Origin: Pseudomonadota bacterium
GTDB taxonomy: Bacteria; Pseudomonadota; Gammaproteobacteria; Burkholderiales; Thiobacteraceae
DNA length: 64,000 nucleotides
Reading direction: 5' to 3'
Assembly: GCA_021812385.1 (NCBI GenBank)
Contig: JAKANO010000007.1
Location: 76,512-140,511, forward strand
Part shown: piece by piece, positions 7,717 to 16,349 of the stretch
How positions within the stretch are numbered: the stretch's first letter is position 1
Layout of the letters: each line of letters starts with the position of its first letter
Program-made: the position numbers and the translations under genes
The notes under the pieces: model-generated
Seen by the model: the letters and a program-made list of their open reading frames with translations, nothing else
What the model was told of the DNA's origin: nothing
The model's database searches: none

Positions 7717-9798
7717 ATGCCGAATCTTGATGCACCGGAATTTTATCTCAATCGTGAATTGGCGCAGCTTGCGTTCAATGCGCGGGTGCTGGCGCAAGCC
7801 GAAGATACGCGCGTGCCGGTGCTGGAGCGGCTCAAATTTCTGTGCATTGTTTCCAGCAATCTGGACGAGTTCTTCGAGATCCGCGTCGCGGGCCTGAAAG
7901 AGCAAATCAAATACGGCAGTAGCGTCACCGGGCCGGATGGCTTGTCCGCGCGGCAGGCGTTTCGGGCCGTCGCGCTCCAATCGCATGCCATGGTGGAACG
8001 GCAATATCGCTTGCTGAATGAAGAGATTCTGCCGGAGCTGGCGCGGCAAGACATTCGCTTCCTGCGCCGCACCCATTGGAGCGCGGCGCAAAGCGAGTGG
8101 GTCAAGGATTACTTTTTCCGCGAGCTGATGCCGGTGCTCACGCCCATCGGTCTCGACCCGGCGCATCCTTTCCCGCGCGTGCTCAACAAGAGCCTCAACT
8201 TCGCCGTCGAGCTGGAAGGCAAGGATGCCTTCGGGCGCAACTCCGGCACCGCCATCGTGCAAGCGCCGCGCGTCCTGCCGCGTGTGATACGCCTGCCGAC
8301 GGAAGTGGCGGGCTGCGAGTATGGCTTTGTGTTCCTGTCGTCGGTGCTGCATGCGCACGTCGGGGAATTATTCAGCGGTATGCACATCAAGGGTTGCTAC
8401 CAATTTCGCGTCACGCGCAATTCGGATTTGTTCGTGGATGAGGAAGAGGTGACCAACCTGCGCGAAGCGCTGCAAGGCGAATTGTCGCATCGCCACTACG
8501 GCAACGCGGTGCGGCTCGAAGTAGCCGACAACTGCTCGCCGGAAATGGCGGCGTTTTTGCTCAGTCAATTCGATTTGGAGCCCGCCGATCTGTATCAAGT
8601 GCAAGGCTTGGTGAACTTGGTGCGGCTGATGCAAGTGCCGCCATGGGTGGATCGGCCCGATCTCAAATTTGTGAATTTCATTCCCGGCGTGCCGGCGCCC
8701 TTGGCCGAGACCGAAGATTATTTCGCCGTGATTCGCACCCAAGATATTTTGCTGCACCATCCGTTTCAATCGTTCCAGCCGGTGATCGAATTCATCCAGC
8801 AAGCCGCGCGCGACCCGCAAGTGCTGTCGATCAAGCAAACGGTGTACCGCACCGGCGCCGACTCCGAGCTCATGGCGGCTTTGATCAACGCCGCGCAGCG
8901 CGGCAAGGAAGTGACCGTGGTGGTGGAATTGTTGGCGCGCTTCGACGAAGAGGCCAACATCAACTGGGCCGAACGTTTAGAGCAAGCCGGCGCGCATGTG
9001 GTGTATGGCGTGGTCGGCTACAAGACCCACGCCAAGATGATGCTGGTGGTGCGGCGCGAGGAATCGGGCTTGCGGCGCTATGTGCATCTGGGCACCGGCA
9101 ACTATCATTCGCGCACCACCAAGCTCTACACCGATTTCGGTTTGTTCACTTGTCACGAAGGCATCGGCGCGGACGTCAACGATGTCTTCCTGCAGCTTAC
9201 CGGTTTGGGCAAGGCCGGCGATCTGTCCTACCTATGGCAAGCGCCATTCTCCCTGCATGCGCAATTGCTGGCGGCGATTCGGCGCGAGACCGCACATGCG
9301 CAGCAAGGGCGCGCGGCGCGCATCGTCGCCAAAATGAATGCCTTGGTCGAACCGCAAGTGATCCAGGCCTTGTACGAAGCATCGCAGGCCGGGGTAAAAA
9401 TCGACCTCATCGTGCGCGGCGTGTGCGCATTGAAACCCGGCATTGCCGGCGTATCCGACAATATTCGCGTGCGCTCGATTATTGGCCGCTTCCTCGAACA
9501 CACGCGCATCTTCTGGTTTCGCAACGATGGCGCGGATGATGTGTATCTGTCCAGCGCCGATTGGATGAACCGCAACCTGTTTCGCCGCATCGAAGCGGCC
9601 TTCCCCGTGCTGGACCGAAAACTGAAACGGCGCGTCATCAAGGAAGGGCTCGAACCCTACCTCAAGGACAACACCCAAACCTGGGAAATGAGCGAGAGCG
9701 GGGCGTATCAACGCCGCTTGCCGCGGCGCGCCAAGCCGTACACCGCGCAACTCGCGCTGTTGGCCGAGCTGGGCCGCATCGCCTCGGATAGTGACTGA
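7717..9798 (+). CDS. ppk1: Polyphosphate kinase 1
   Basis: PPK1 reversibly polymerises the gamma-phosphate of ATP into inorganic polyphosphate. The 693 residues match the family, from the N-terminal YLNRELAQLAFN and SSNLDEFFEIRVAGL segments to two phospholipase-D-like C-terminal domains. The phosphorylated histidine lies in KTHAK (H438), followed by GTGNYHSRTTKLYTD. I start it at ATG 7717 rather than the upstream in-frame codon at 7651, because the first family-like residues are MPNLDAPEFYLNRE and a GGAAAC lies just upstream. The stop overlaps the GTG of the CYTH-CHAD gene by eight bases, and a PPK2 gene follows, making a polyphosphate cluster. Confidence 0.97.
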   Translation: MPNLDAPEFYLNRELAQLAFNARVLAQAEDTRVPVLERLKFLCIVSSNLDEFFEIRVAGLKEQIKYGSSVTGPDGLSARQAFRAVALQSHAMVERQYRLLNEEILPELARQDIRFLRRTHWSAAQSEWVKDYFFRELMPVLTPIGLDPAHPFPRVLNKSLNFAVELEGKDAFGRNSGTAIVQAPRVLPRVIRLPTEVAGCEYGFVFLSSVLHAHVGELFSGMHIKGCYQFRVTRNSDLFVDEEEVTNLREALQGELSHRHYGNAVRLEVADNCSPEMAAFLLSQFDLEPADLYQVQGLVNLVRLMQVPPWVDRPDLKFVNFIPGVPAPLAETEDYFAVIRTQDILLHHPFQSFQPVIEFIQQAARDPQVLSIKQTVYRTGADSELMAALINAAQRGKEVTVVVELLARFDEEANINWAERLEQAGAHVVYGVVGYKTHAKMMLVVRREESGLRRYVHLGTGNYHSRTTKLYTDFGLFTCHEGIGADVNDVFLQLTGLGKAGDLSYLWQAPFSLHAQLLAAIRRETAHAQQGRAARIVAKMNALVEPQVIQALYEASQAGVKIDLIVRGVCALKPGIAGVSDNIRVRSIIGRFLEHTRIFWFRNDGADDVYLSSADWMNRNLFRRIEAAFPVLDRKLKRRVIKEGLEPYLKDNTQTWEMSESGAYQRRLPRRAKPYTAQLALLAELGRIASDSD

Positions 9799-11314
9799 GG
9801 TTGAGCTCAAGCTGCGCGTGCAAGCAGCGGATCTGCCGCAGATTCGCGCCGCGCTCACGCGCTTGGCCGGCGCTGTGCGCGCGCGGCAAGCCAAACTCAC
9901 CAGCCTGTATTTCGATACCCCGCATTTGACCTTGCTGCAAGGCGGCGCCGCATTGCGCGTGCGCCGGGTCGGCCGACATTGGGTGCAGACCCTGAAGGGC
10001 GGCGGCGCGGTGCAAGGCGGCATGCATGTGCGCGAAGAACAGGAGTGGCCGGTGCCGCGCCCCTTGCCGGATCTGAGCAAGCTCATGCCGGCGGCCTTGG
10101 GCTTGCCCTGGCCGGACATCGCGCCGCAACTTGTGCCGGTCTTCAGCAGCGTATTTCAACGCAGCGTTTGGCGCATCAATTATCAAGGGAGCGAGATCGA
10201 AGCCGCCCTGGATCGCGGCGCGGTGCTCGCCGGCGAACGGCAAGAAGATATTTTGGAGCTGGAGCTGGAGTTGAAAACCGGGCAGCCGGCTGCGCTATAC
10301 GCGCTTGCCTTGGAACTGGCTGCATGGGTGCCGCTTGCGCCGGACCCCGTGAGCAAAGCCGAGCGCGGTTATCGACTGTTTCAAGGTGTGCCGCTACTGC
10401 CGGTCAAGGCCGCCGCGCTTGTGCTGCAGAAAGATCTGACGGTCGAGCAGGCGTTCGTCGCCATTGTCTGGAATTGTCTCGATCAACTGCAACGCAACCA
10501 GCGCGGTGTCGTCGAGCGCAGCGATCCCGAATTCATCCACCAGGCACGAGTGGCCTTGCGCCGCCTACGTTCGGCCTTGTCCTCGTTCGCAATTGCGGTG
10601 CCGCGCGCCAGTTGGGAAACCTGGGCGGAGGAATTGCGTTGGCTCGCGAATGCATTGGGCGCGGCGCGCGATTGGGATGTGCTGGCGGACGAATTGCTCG
10701 CGCCGCTGATCGCGCAGTTGCAGGACCGCCAGCCCCTGGAATATTTGCCGCGGCGGGTGCAAGCGCAACGTCGCCAGGCACGCCGCAAGGCGCGCGCTGC
10801 CGCTGCTTCGGTGCGTTACGGATTGCTGACATTGAACATCGCGCGCTGGCTCGATGCGCAAGCCTGGCGCACAGGATTGCACGCAAAGCAGTCGGCACTG
10901 ATGCAGCGCGCCATTCCGCCGTTGGCGGAAAAGTTGCTGACCCGGCGCCACCAGCAATTGCAGCATCGCGCCCGGCGCCTTGCCCGCCTGTCCGACACGC
11001 AGCGTCATCAACTGCGCGTGACGGCAAAAAAGTTGCGCTATGCGGCGGAGTTCTTTGTTACGCTTTATCCGCGCAAGGCGTCACAGACTTATTTGTCCGC
11101 CTTGGCAAGCTTGCAAGATGTGTTGGGGGCGCTCAACGATAACGCCACCGCACTGCAACGCGCGACGCAACTGTGCGACGCCACGCGTGATGCGCGTTGC
11201 CGCGCGGAAGCGGGTATTCTCACCGGCTGGGCGGTCTCGAACATCGATCGGCAACTGCAGCAGTTGGGAAAGGTTTGGAAGGCTTACCGGCGCCAGCGGC
11301 CTTTCTGGGGCTGA
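9791..11314 (+). CDS. CYTH and CHAD domain protein (polyphosphate-associated triphosphatase-like)
   Basis: The 507-residue protein starts with GTG at 9791, inside the end of ppk1. The N-terminal CYTH domain (about 1-200) carries the ExExK signature at residues 3-7 (EVELK) and later the charged strands of a triphosphate tunnel, as in inorganic triphosphatases such as YgiF. The C-terminal CHAD domain (about 222-490) has the conserved HQARVALRRLRSAL helix and other His/Arg-rich helices that bind polyphosphate in this family. Overlap with ppk1 suggests coupled synthesis. A role in polyphosphate granule binding or turnover is likely; enzymatic specificity is not shown by the sequence. Confidence 0.92.
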   Translation: MTEVELKLRVQAADLPQIRAALTRLAGAVRARQAKLTSLYFDTPHLTLLQGGAALRVRRVGRHWVQTLKGGGAVQGGMHVREEQEWPVPRPLPDLSKLMPAALGLPWPDIAPQLVPVFSSVFQRSVWRINYQGSEIEAALDRGAVLAGERQEDILELELELKTGQPAALYALALELAAWVPLAPDPVSKAERGYRLFQGVPLLPVKAAALVLQKDLTVEQAFVAIVWNCLDQLQRNQRGVVERSDPEFIHQARVALRRLRSALSSFAIAVPRASWETWAEELRWLANALGAARDWDVLADELLAPLIAQLQDRQPLEYLPRRVQAQRRQARRKARAAAASVRYGLLTLNIARWLDAQAWRTGLHAKQSALMQRAIPPLAEKLLTRRHQQLQHRARRLARLSDTQRHQLRVTAKKLRYAAEFFVTLYPRKASQTYLSALASLQDVLGALNDNATALQRATQLCDATRDARCRAEAGILTGWAVSNIDRQLQQLGKVWKAYRRQRPFWG

Positions 11315-11338
11315 CTTCTGCACGGAACACAAAAAGCA

Positions 11339-11473
11339 TAAACGCAGAGGACGCGGAGGACGCGGAGTAATTCAAATTTTTAGCTTAATGTAGTGGTCGG
11401 TCATGCCCTGCCTGTACTAGTGCAATACCTTGGTTTGGCCTTTCCTCTGCGCCCTCCGCGTCCTCTGCGGTTA
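11339..11473. repeat. Long inverted repeat, copy B of the palindrome family (upstream of PPK2)
   Basis: Arms at 11339-11367 and 11445-11473 are 29 bases each with 26 complementary positions. The internal unit is GAGGACGCG repeated, so the sequence differs from copy A but the architecture is the same. The loop is 77 bases and contains no convincing gene. Confidence 0.85.
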
Positions 11474-11504
11474 ATGGCCTTTTTAATACGAAGGGACTCA
11501 TGAA

Positions 11505-12977
11505 ATGTTCGAATCCGCTGAACTCGGTCACACCCTGGCCAAATCCAATTTCGAGCGCCAGCTGCCGCGCCTGCGCAAAGCCTTGCTCGATGCCCAGTTC
11601 GATCTGTTGCAAACGGCGCCGGCCTCGGTGGTGATCCTGGTGCACGGCATGGACGGCGCGGGCAAGGGCGACACCATCAACATACTCAATGCCTGGATGG
11701 ACGCGCGCCACATCCACACGCTCGGCATCGGCCAAGCTTCCGACGAAGAGCGTTTGCGTGCTTTCATGTGGCGCTTCTGGCGCCTCTTGCCGCCCAAAGG
11801 CAAGATGGGCTTGTTCTCGGGTTCTTGGTATTCCGAGCCGCTATCGCGGGGCATGCTGCGCAAAAGCGGCAGCGCACGTTTGGACCGCATGCTCGACCAT
11901 GTGCTGCGCTTCGAGCGCATGCTGGCGCAAGAGGGCGTGCTGGTGCTCAAGTTCTGGCTGCATTTATCCAAGGATCAGCAACGCACGCGCTTCAAAACCT
12001 TGGAGCGGCGCAAGAAAACGCGTTGGCGCGTGACCAAGCAAGATTGGCGGCATAACGCGCGCTATCACAAATTCCATGCGATCGCCGAGCGCGTGTTGCG
12101 CGCCACCGATGCGCCGCACGCGCCCTGGGTGGTGGTGGATGGCAGCGATGAACGCTATCGCGATTTCACCGTCGCCAAGACGGTGCTCCAGGCGATAACG
12201 GCGCGCCTGAAACAAAAGCTGGCGCCGGCCGATCCGCCGGCAACCCTGATCGCGCCCGCACGCGACACGGCCCTGCTGAACAACCTGCATTTGGCGCAGC
12301 ACTTGCCGCGCGCCAGCTACGAAAAAGAACTCGAGCGCTATCAGGGCAAGCTCAATCGCCTGAGCCGCGAGGCGGCGTTCCGCGCGCTTTCGGTGGCGGC
12401 GGTATTTGAAGGCGTGGACGCCGCCGGCAAAGGCGGCGCGATTCGCCGCATCACGGCCGCGCTGGATGCGCGCATCTATCGCGTGGTGCCGACCGCCGCC
12501 CCCACCGACGAAGAGCGCGCGCACCCTTACCTGTGGCGCTTCTGGCGCCATGCGCCGGCGCTGGGCCAGGTCGTGATTTTCGATCGCTCCTGGTATGGGC
12601 GGGTGTTGGTGGAGCGCGTCGAGCATTTCGCCAGCGATGCGGAATGGATGCGCGCCTACGGCGAGATCAATGACTTTGAAGAAGAGTGGGCGGATGGCGG
12701 CGCGGTCGTGGCGAAGTATTGGCTGCAGATCAGCCACACCGAACAGTTGGCGCGCTTTTCCGCGCGCGAGAAAACCGGCTACAAAAAATACAAGATCACG
12801 CCGGATGATTGGCGCAATCGCGCCAAGTGGGACGACTACCAGCGCGCCGCCTGCGACATGATCGACCACACCAGCACCGAGCTGGCGCCCTGGGTGCTGG
12901 TGGAGGCCGAGAATAAATACTACGCGCGCATCAAGGTGCTGAAGGATTTGTGCCGGCGCATCGAGGCCAAGTTGTGA
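11505..12977 (+). CDS. pap: Two-domain PPK2: polyphosphate:AMP phosphotransferase
   Basis: The 490 residues hold two tandem PPK2 domains, the class II arrangement that phosphorylates AMP to ADP with polyphosphate. The first domain has a Walker A at 48-56 (GMDGAGKGD), but its lid/Walker B region reads FSGSWY instead of DRSWY, so it is probably not catalytic. The second domain has Walker A EGVDAAGKGG at 302-311 and the canonical DRSWYGRV from D360. With ppk1 upstream, the block can both make polyphosphate and spend it. The start ATG 11505 follows AAGGGACTC, a reasonable ribosome-binding site. The specificity (AMP rather than ADP or GDP) is inferred from domain count. Confidence 0.93.
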   Translation: MFESAELGHTLAKSNFERQLPRLRKALLDAQFDLLQTAPASVVILVHGMDGAGKGDTINILNAWMDARHIHTLGIGQASDEERLRAFMWRFWRLLPPKGKMGLFSGSWYSEPLSRGMLRKSGSARLDRMLDHVLRFERMLAQEGVLVLKFWLHLSKDQQRTRFKTLERRKKTRWRVTKQDWRHNARYHKFHAIAERVLRATDAPHAPWVVVDGSDERYRDFTVAKTVLQAITARLKQKLAPADPPATLIAPARDTALLNNLHLAQHLPRASYEKELERYQGKLNRLSREAAFRALSVAAVFEGVDAAGKGGAIRRITAALDARIYRVVPTAAPTDEERAHPYLWRFWRHAPALGQVVIFDRSWYGRVLVERVEHFASDAEWMRAYGEINDFEEEWADGGAVVAKYWLQISHTEQLARFSAREKTGYKKYKITPDDWRNRAKWDDYQRAACDMIDHTSTELAPWVLVEAENKYYARIKVLKDLCRRIEAKL

Positions 12978-13112
12978 GGGCCCTGCAAAAGAATAGTTGG
13001 ACTGTGGTGGACGCAGAGGAAGGGCATGGACTAGAACTTTGCGCTGCGTCGCTGTTGCCCATATCGTGTGTCGAGACTGTCCGGCAGAGTCCGGACCAAC
13101 AGAGACGTTGAT

Positions 13113-13427
13113 ATGCCGATCATGCGTCGAACACCAATCTGGATAGCGCTTGTGTTGGTGCATGCGCTACTTCTGTTACTTGTTGTGGGTACGCATATTT
13201 TTCATGGCACGCCCCTGGAAGCATTTGGCATGACTTTGCTAGCCATACCCTATCTTCTAAAGCAGATAGGACTGCCCGTTTTGCAGAATAACGGCATGGG
13301 CGATGGTGGGTGGGCAGCGCCAAATATGTTTGGTTGGGTTGTTTCGGTTGTTGTATGGCTCGCGTTTTATTGGGTCGTGGCATCTGCGGCGGCGCGCCTT
13401 GCAAGCGCGTGGAGGCGGACGCGGTGA
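13113..13427 (+). CDS. Small membrane protein of unknown function
   Basis: This open frame encodes 104 residues from ATG 13113 (GTG 13068 is an alternative). It has a short basic N-terminus, a strongly hydrophobic helix near residues 8-26, a second hydrophobic stretch near 33-50, a glycine/asparagine-rich loop, a third helix near 70-90 and a basic end. I do not recognise the family. Neighbours give no clue: it lies between PPK2 and an NDUFA9-like gene. Base composition is more A+T-rich than in the flanking genes. A 6-base-pair hairpin (13079-13096) precedes it. Confidence 0.55.
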   Translation: MPIMRRTPIWIALVLVHALLLLLVVGTHIFHGTPLEAFGMTLLAIPYLLKQIGLPVLQNNGMGDGGWAAPNMFGWVVSVVVWLAFYWVVASAAARLASAWRRTR

Positions 13428-13587
13428 GGCGGCGCACTGTTTCCTGTTGGCTCGGTAGCGCGAACGAGCTCCTTGCCGAGCATCGCCCGCTCGGCGCAGC
13501 CAAGTAATCGCACGCCAGGCTTGCCATAGCCTTATCCGGATACAAGCTTTCGGGTAGACTTGGGGCTTATTCGCGGCAAGGGTTTCC

Positions 13588-14538
13588 ATGGAAAAAATCG
13601 ATACCGTTTGCGTCATCGGCGGCGCGGGATTTGTCGGCCGCCACATCGTGCGTTTGCTGCAAGCGTCCGGTTATACGGTGCGCGTGCCGACGCGGCGCTA
13701 CGAGAGCGCCAAGGATCTGATCGTCTTGCCCGACGTGGAAGTGGTCGAAGCGAATATTCATGACCCGCAGGACCTGGCGGCCTTGCTGTCCGGCATGGAT
13801 GCGGTGATCAATCTCACCGGCATCCTGCATGAGGGCAGTGCCGGGCGCGGGACTTTTCAGCAAGTGCATGTTGCGTTGCCGGGCAAGATTGCGCAGGCTT
13901 GCGCCGCACTGGGCATTCGACGCGTGCTGCACATGAGTGCGCTGAATGCCGATGCGCAGTCGCAGAGCGCTTATCTGCGCTCGAAGGCGCAAGGCGAAGC
14001 GCAGTTGCGCAAGGATTCATTGGCCCTGACGGTGTTTCGTCCCTCGGTGATTTTTGGCCCCGAAGATAATTTCCTGAACCAATTCGCCGCGCTGTTGCGG
14101 CGCTTGCCGGTGCTGGCATTGGCGTGCGGCGCTTCCAAATTGCAGCCGGTGTATGTGGAAGATGTGGCGCGGGCTTTCGTATCGAGCCTGGAAAACCCGG
14201 CGACTGTTGGCCAAAGCTACGCCCTGTGCGGGCCCACGGTGTATACCTTGCAACAACTGGTGCAATACGTGAGCGCCTTGCAGCAGCACCGGCGCTGGAT
14301 ATTCACGCTGGGCAAGCGCGCCTCGTATTACCAGGCGTGGCTGTTGGAAAAGTTGCCCGGCAAGCTCATGACGCGCGACGACTACCATGCCTTGCTGGGC
14401 AACAGCGTGTGCGAAGGCGCATTCCCGGCCGTGTTCGGTTTTCAGCCCACCGCGCTGGAAGGCGTAGCGGCGCAATACCTGGGGTCGCAGGCCCTGATTT
14501 CGCCCTATGACGCCTGGCGCGGCCAGGCGCGGCGTTGA
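13588..14538 (+). CDS. NAD(P)-binding epimerase-like protein, complex I NDUFA9 subunit family
   Basis: The 316 residues begin with a Rossmann strand and the glycine motif GGAGFVG at 11-17, followed by VNLTGIL and a SAY-xxx-K segment near 130, all typical of atypical extended short-chain dehydrogenases. It best resembles the bacterial NDUFA9-like group that accompanies cca in betaproteobacteria. The role is unclear in bacteria; in mitochondria the homologue is a structural NADPH-binding subunit of complex I. Its TGA overlaps the cca ATG (TGATG at 14536-14540), so the two are translated together. Confidence 0.85.
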   Translation: MEKIDTVCVIGGAGFVGRHIVRLLQASGYTVRVPTRRYESAKDLIVLPDVEVVEANIHDPQDLAALLSGMDAVINLTGILHEGSAGRGTFQQVHVALPGKIAQACAALGIRRVLHMSALNADAQSQSAYLRSKAQGEAQLRKDSLALTVFRPSVIFGPEDNFLNQFAALLRRLPVLALACGASKLQPVYVEDVARAFVSSLENPATVGQSYALCGPTVYTLQQLVQYVSALQQHRRWIFTLGKRASYYQAWLLEKLPGKLMTRDDYHALLGNSVCEGAFPAVFGFQPTALEGVAAQYLGSQALISPYDAWRGQARR

Positions 14539-15752
14539 TGAGCATGCAGTGCTACATGGTGGGCGGCGCGGTGCGCGACGAGCTGCTGGGCTTGCCGCTC
14601 AAGGACCGCGATTACGTGGTGGTCGGCGCGACGCCGGAGCAGATGGTGAGCCAAGGCTACCTGCCGGTGGGCAAGGATTTTCCGGTTTTCCTGCATCCGC
14701 AGACGCATGCGGAATACGCCTTGGCGCGCACCGAGCGCAAGACCGCGCGCGGCTACAAGGGCTTTCAAGTCTACGCCGCACCGGAGGTCACGCTGGAGCA
14801 AGACTTGGCGCGGCGCGACCTCACCATTAACGCCATCGCCAAGGATACGGACGGCCAATACATCGATCCCTATCACGGCCGGCGCGATCTCGCAGCCAAA
14901 ATCTTGCGCCATGTCAGTCCGGCTTTCAGCGAAGACCCGGTGCGGATACTCAGAGTGGCGCGATTCGCTGCGCGCTTCGCCGAATTCAGCATCGCGCCGG
15001 AGACGCTCGCCTTGATGCGCGCGATGGTGACGAGCGGCGAAGTCGATGCCCTGGTGCCGGAGCGCGTGTGGCAAGAACTATCGCGCGGGCTGATGGAAGA
15101 TCGACCCTCGCGCATGCTGAACGCGCTGCGCGACTGCGGCGCGCTGGCCAAGATTTTGCCGGAAGTGGATCGCCTGTTCGGCGTGCCGCAACATCCCAAG
15201 AGCCATCCTGAGATCGACACCGGCATTCATTTATCCCTGGTGCTGGATGTCGCGGCGGAGAAAAAGTTTGCATTGCCGGTGCGCTTCGCCGCGCTGTGCC
15301 ACGACTTGGGCAAGGGCATAACGCCACCCGAGGATTTGCCGAATCACAACGGGCATGAAGCCAAGGGCGCGGAACTGGTGACGGCGCTGTGCAAGCGCCT
15401 GCGCGTGCCCAACGACTGCAAGGAACTGGCGCACATCACCGCGCGCTGGCACGGCGAGGCGCACAATGCCAAGACCATGCAAGCCCCGGCCTTGGTGGAA
15501 TTATTGCAACACCTCGACGCCTTTCGCCAACCGCAGCGCTTCGAGCACTTCCTGCAAGCCTGCACCGCCGATTACTACGGCCGCCCCGGCTATGCGGAGC
15601 GCGAATTCCTGGGCGGTGCGCGGCTGCAGGCGGCCTACCGCATCGCTGCGGCAGTCGATACCGGCGCCATCGCCCAGCAGCACCAAGGCGGCGAGGCGAT
15701 CAAGGCAGCGGTGTATGCGGCGCGCTGCGCGGCGGTCAAGCAGGCGTTGTGA
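14538..15752 (+). CDS. cca: Multifunctional CCA-adding tRNA nucleotidyltransferase
   Basis: The enzyme adds or repairs the 3' CCA of tRNA. In 404 residues it has the class II nucleotidyltransferase head ([10 protein letters not shown] from residue 9, metal-binding D23 and D25 in KDRDYVVVG) and the [10 protein letters not shown] segment, then a C-terminal HD domain with LCHDLGKG (H255, D256), which gives the phosphodiesterase and phosphatase activities of the E. coli type. I prefer ATG 14538 over TTG 14535. The stop overlaps the GTG of archease. Together with archease and RtcB this forms a tRNA-repair block. Confidence 0.96.
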   Translation: MSMQCYMVGGAVRDELLGLPLKDRDYVVVGATPEQMVSQGYLPVGKDFPVFLHPQTHAEYALARTERKTARGYKGFQVYAAPEVTLEQDLARRDLTINAIAKDTDGQYIDPYHGRRDLAAKILRHVSPAFSEDPVRILRVARFAARFAEFSIAPETLALMRAMVTSGEVDALVPERVWQELSRGLMEDRPSRMLNALRDCGALAKILPEVDRLFGVPQHPKSHPEIDTGIHLSLVLDVAAEKKFALPVRFAALCHDLGKGITPPEDLPNHNGHEAKGAELVTALCKRLRVPNDCKELAHITARWHGEAHNAKTMQAPALVELLQHLDAFRQPQRFEHFLQACTADYYGRPGYAEREFLGGARLQAAYRIAAAVDTGAIAQQHQGGEAIKAAVYAARCAAVKQAL

Positions 15753-16174
15753 TCGCGAAAGCGCATTGGGAGCATTTCGAACACGGCGCCGATATCGGCG
15801 TGCGCGGCATCGCGCCGACTGTCGCCGAGGCATTTGCCCAAGCGGCTTACGCCATGAGCGCGGTGATTTGCGACCCAAGCAAAATCGCTGCGCGTGACTG
15901 CGTTACGGTGGCTTGCAGCGCACCCGATTACGAGTTTCTGCTGGTGGATTGGCTGAACGCCATCGTCTACGAAATGGCCACGCGCCACATGCTGTTTACC
16001 CGCTTCGAAGTGACCCTGTCCGGCGACCAGTTGAGCGGCGCGCTGTGGGGCGAGGCGCTGGACATCGCCAAGCACCAACCCGCTGTGGAAGTCAAAGGCG
16101 CGACCTATACTGAACTCAAAGTTGCGCAGGACGAGCAGGGGCAGTGGGTGGCGCAGTGCGTGGTGGATGTTTGA
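15749..16174 (+). CDS. Archease, RtcB activator
   Basis: The 141-residue product has the archease pattern: [14 protein letters not shown] at the start, with the conserved aspartate of the metal site, [22 protein letters not shown] in the middle, and a C-terminal [12 protein letters not shown] strand. Archease helps RtcB through its guanylylation and allows multiple turnovers. The start is GTG 15749, overlapping the cca stop (GTGA). The longer open frame extending upstream to 15389 is antisense to nothing but lies inside cca in another frame, so I reject that extension. rtcB follows after 175 bases. Confidence 0.92.
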   Translation: MIAKAHWEHFEHGADIGVRGIAPTVAEAFAQAAYAMSAVICDPSKIAARDCVTVACSAPDYEFLLVDWLNAIVYEMATRHMLFTRFEVTLSGDQLSGALWGEALDIAKHQPAVEVKGATYTELKVAQDEQGQWVAQCVVDV

Positions 16175-16199
16175 TGCAATAAGCGTTTCCCCCCGCGGA

Positions 16200-16330
16200 A
16201 GCCTAGAGGCACAGAGAAAGTCTAAAATCATTTCGACGCTAAGTTCGCGAGAAAAGCGAACTTCTTTGTGCCCTTTGTATCTTTTCGATTCTTGGTTCCC
16301 GGGTTTTCACTGTGCCTCTGTGTCTCTGTG
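16200..16330. repeat. Degenerate palindromic repeat, copy C (archease-rtcB gap)
   Basis: AGAGGCACAG (16205-16214) on the left is complementary to CTGTGCCTCT (16310-16319) on the right, with CAGAGA-type units extending both arms imperfectly. Between them is a perfect 8-base-pair hairpin, AAGTTCGC / GCGAACTT at 16241-16248 and 16256-16263. The gap would therefore fold in the archease-rtcB transcript. It is the weakest member of the family. Confidence 0.6.
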
Positions 16331-16349
16331 ATGAATATAGAGGTGTGTC

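Noticed and set aside
11964..13163. 399-codon minus-strand frame within PPK2
   Set aside because: It is antisense to both Walker A-containing domains and is a by-product of codon bias.
15389..15748. Upstream extension of the archease frame
   Set aside because: It lies within cca in another frame, and the homologous archease sequence begins at GTG 15749.
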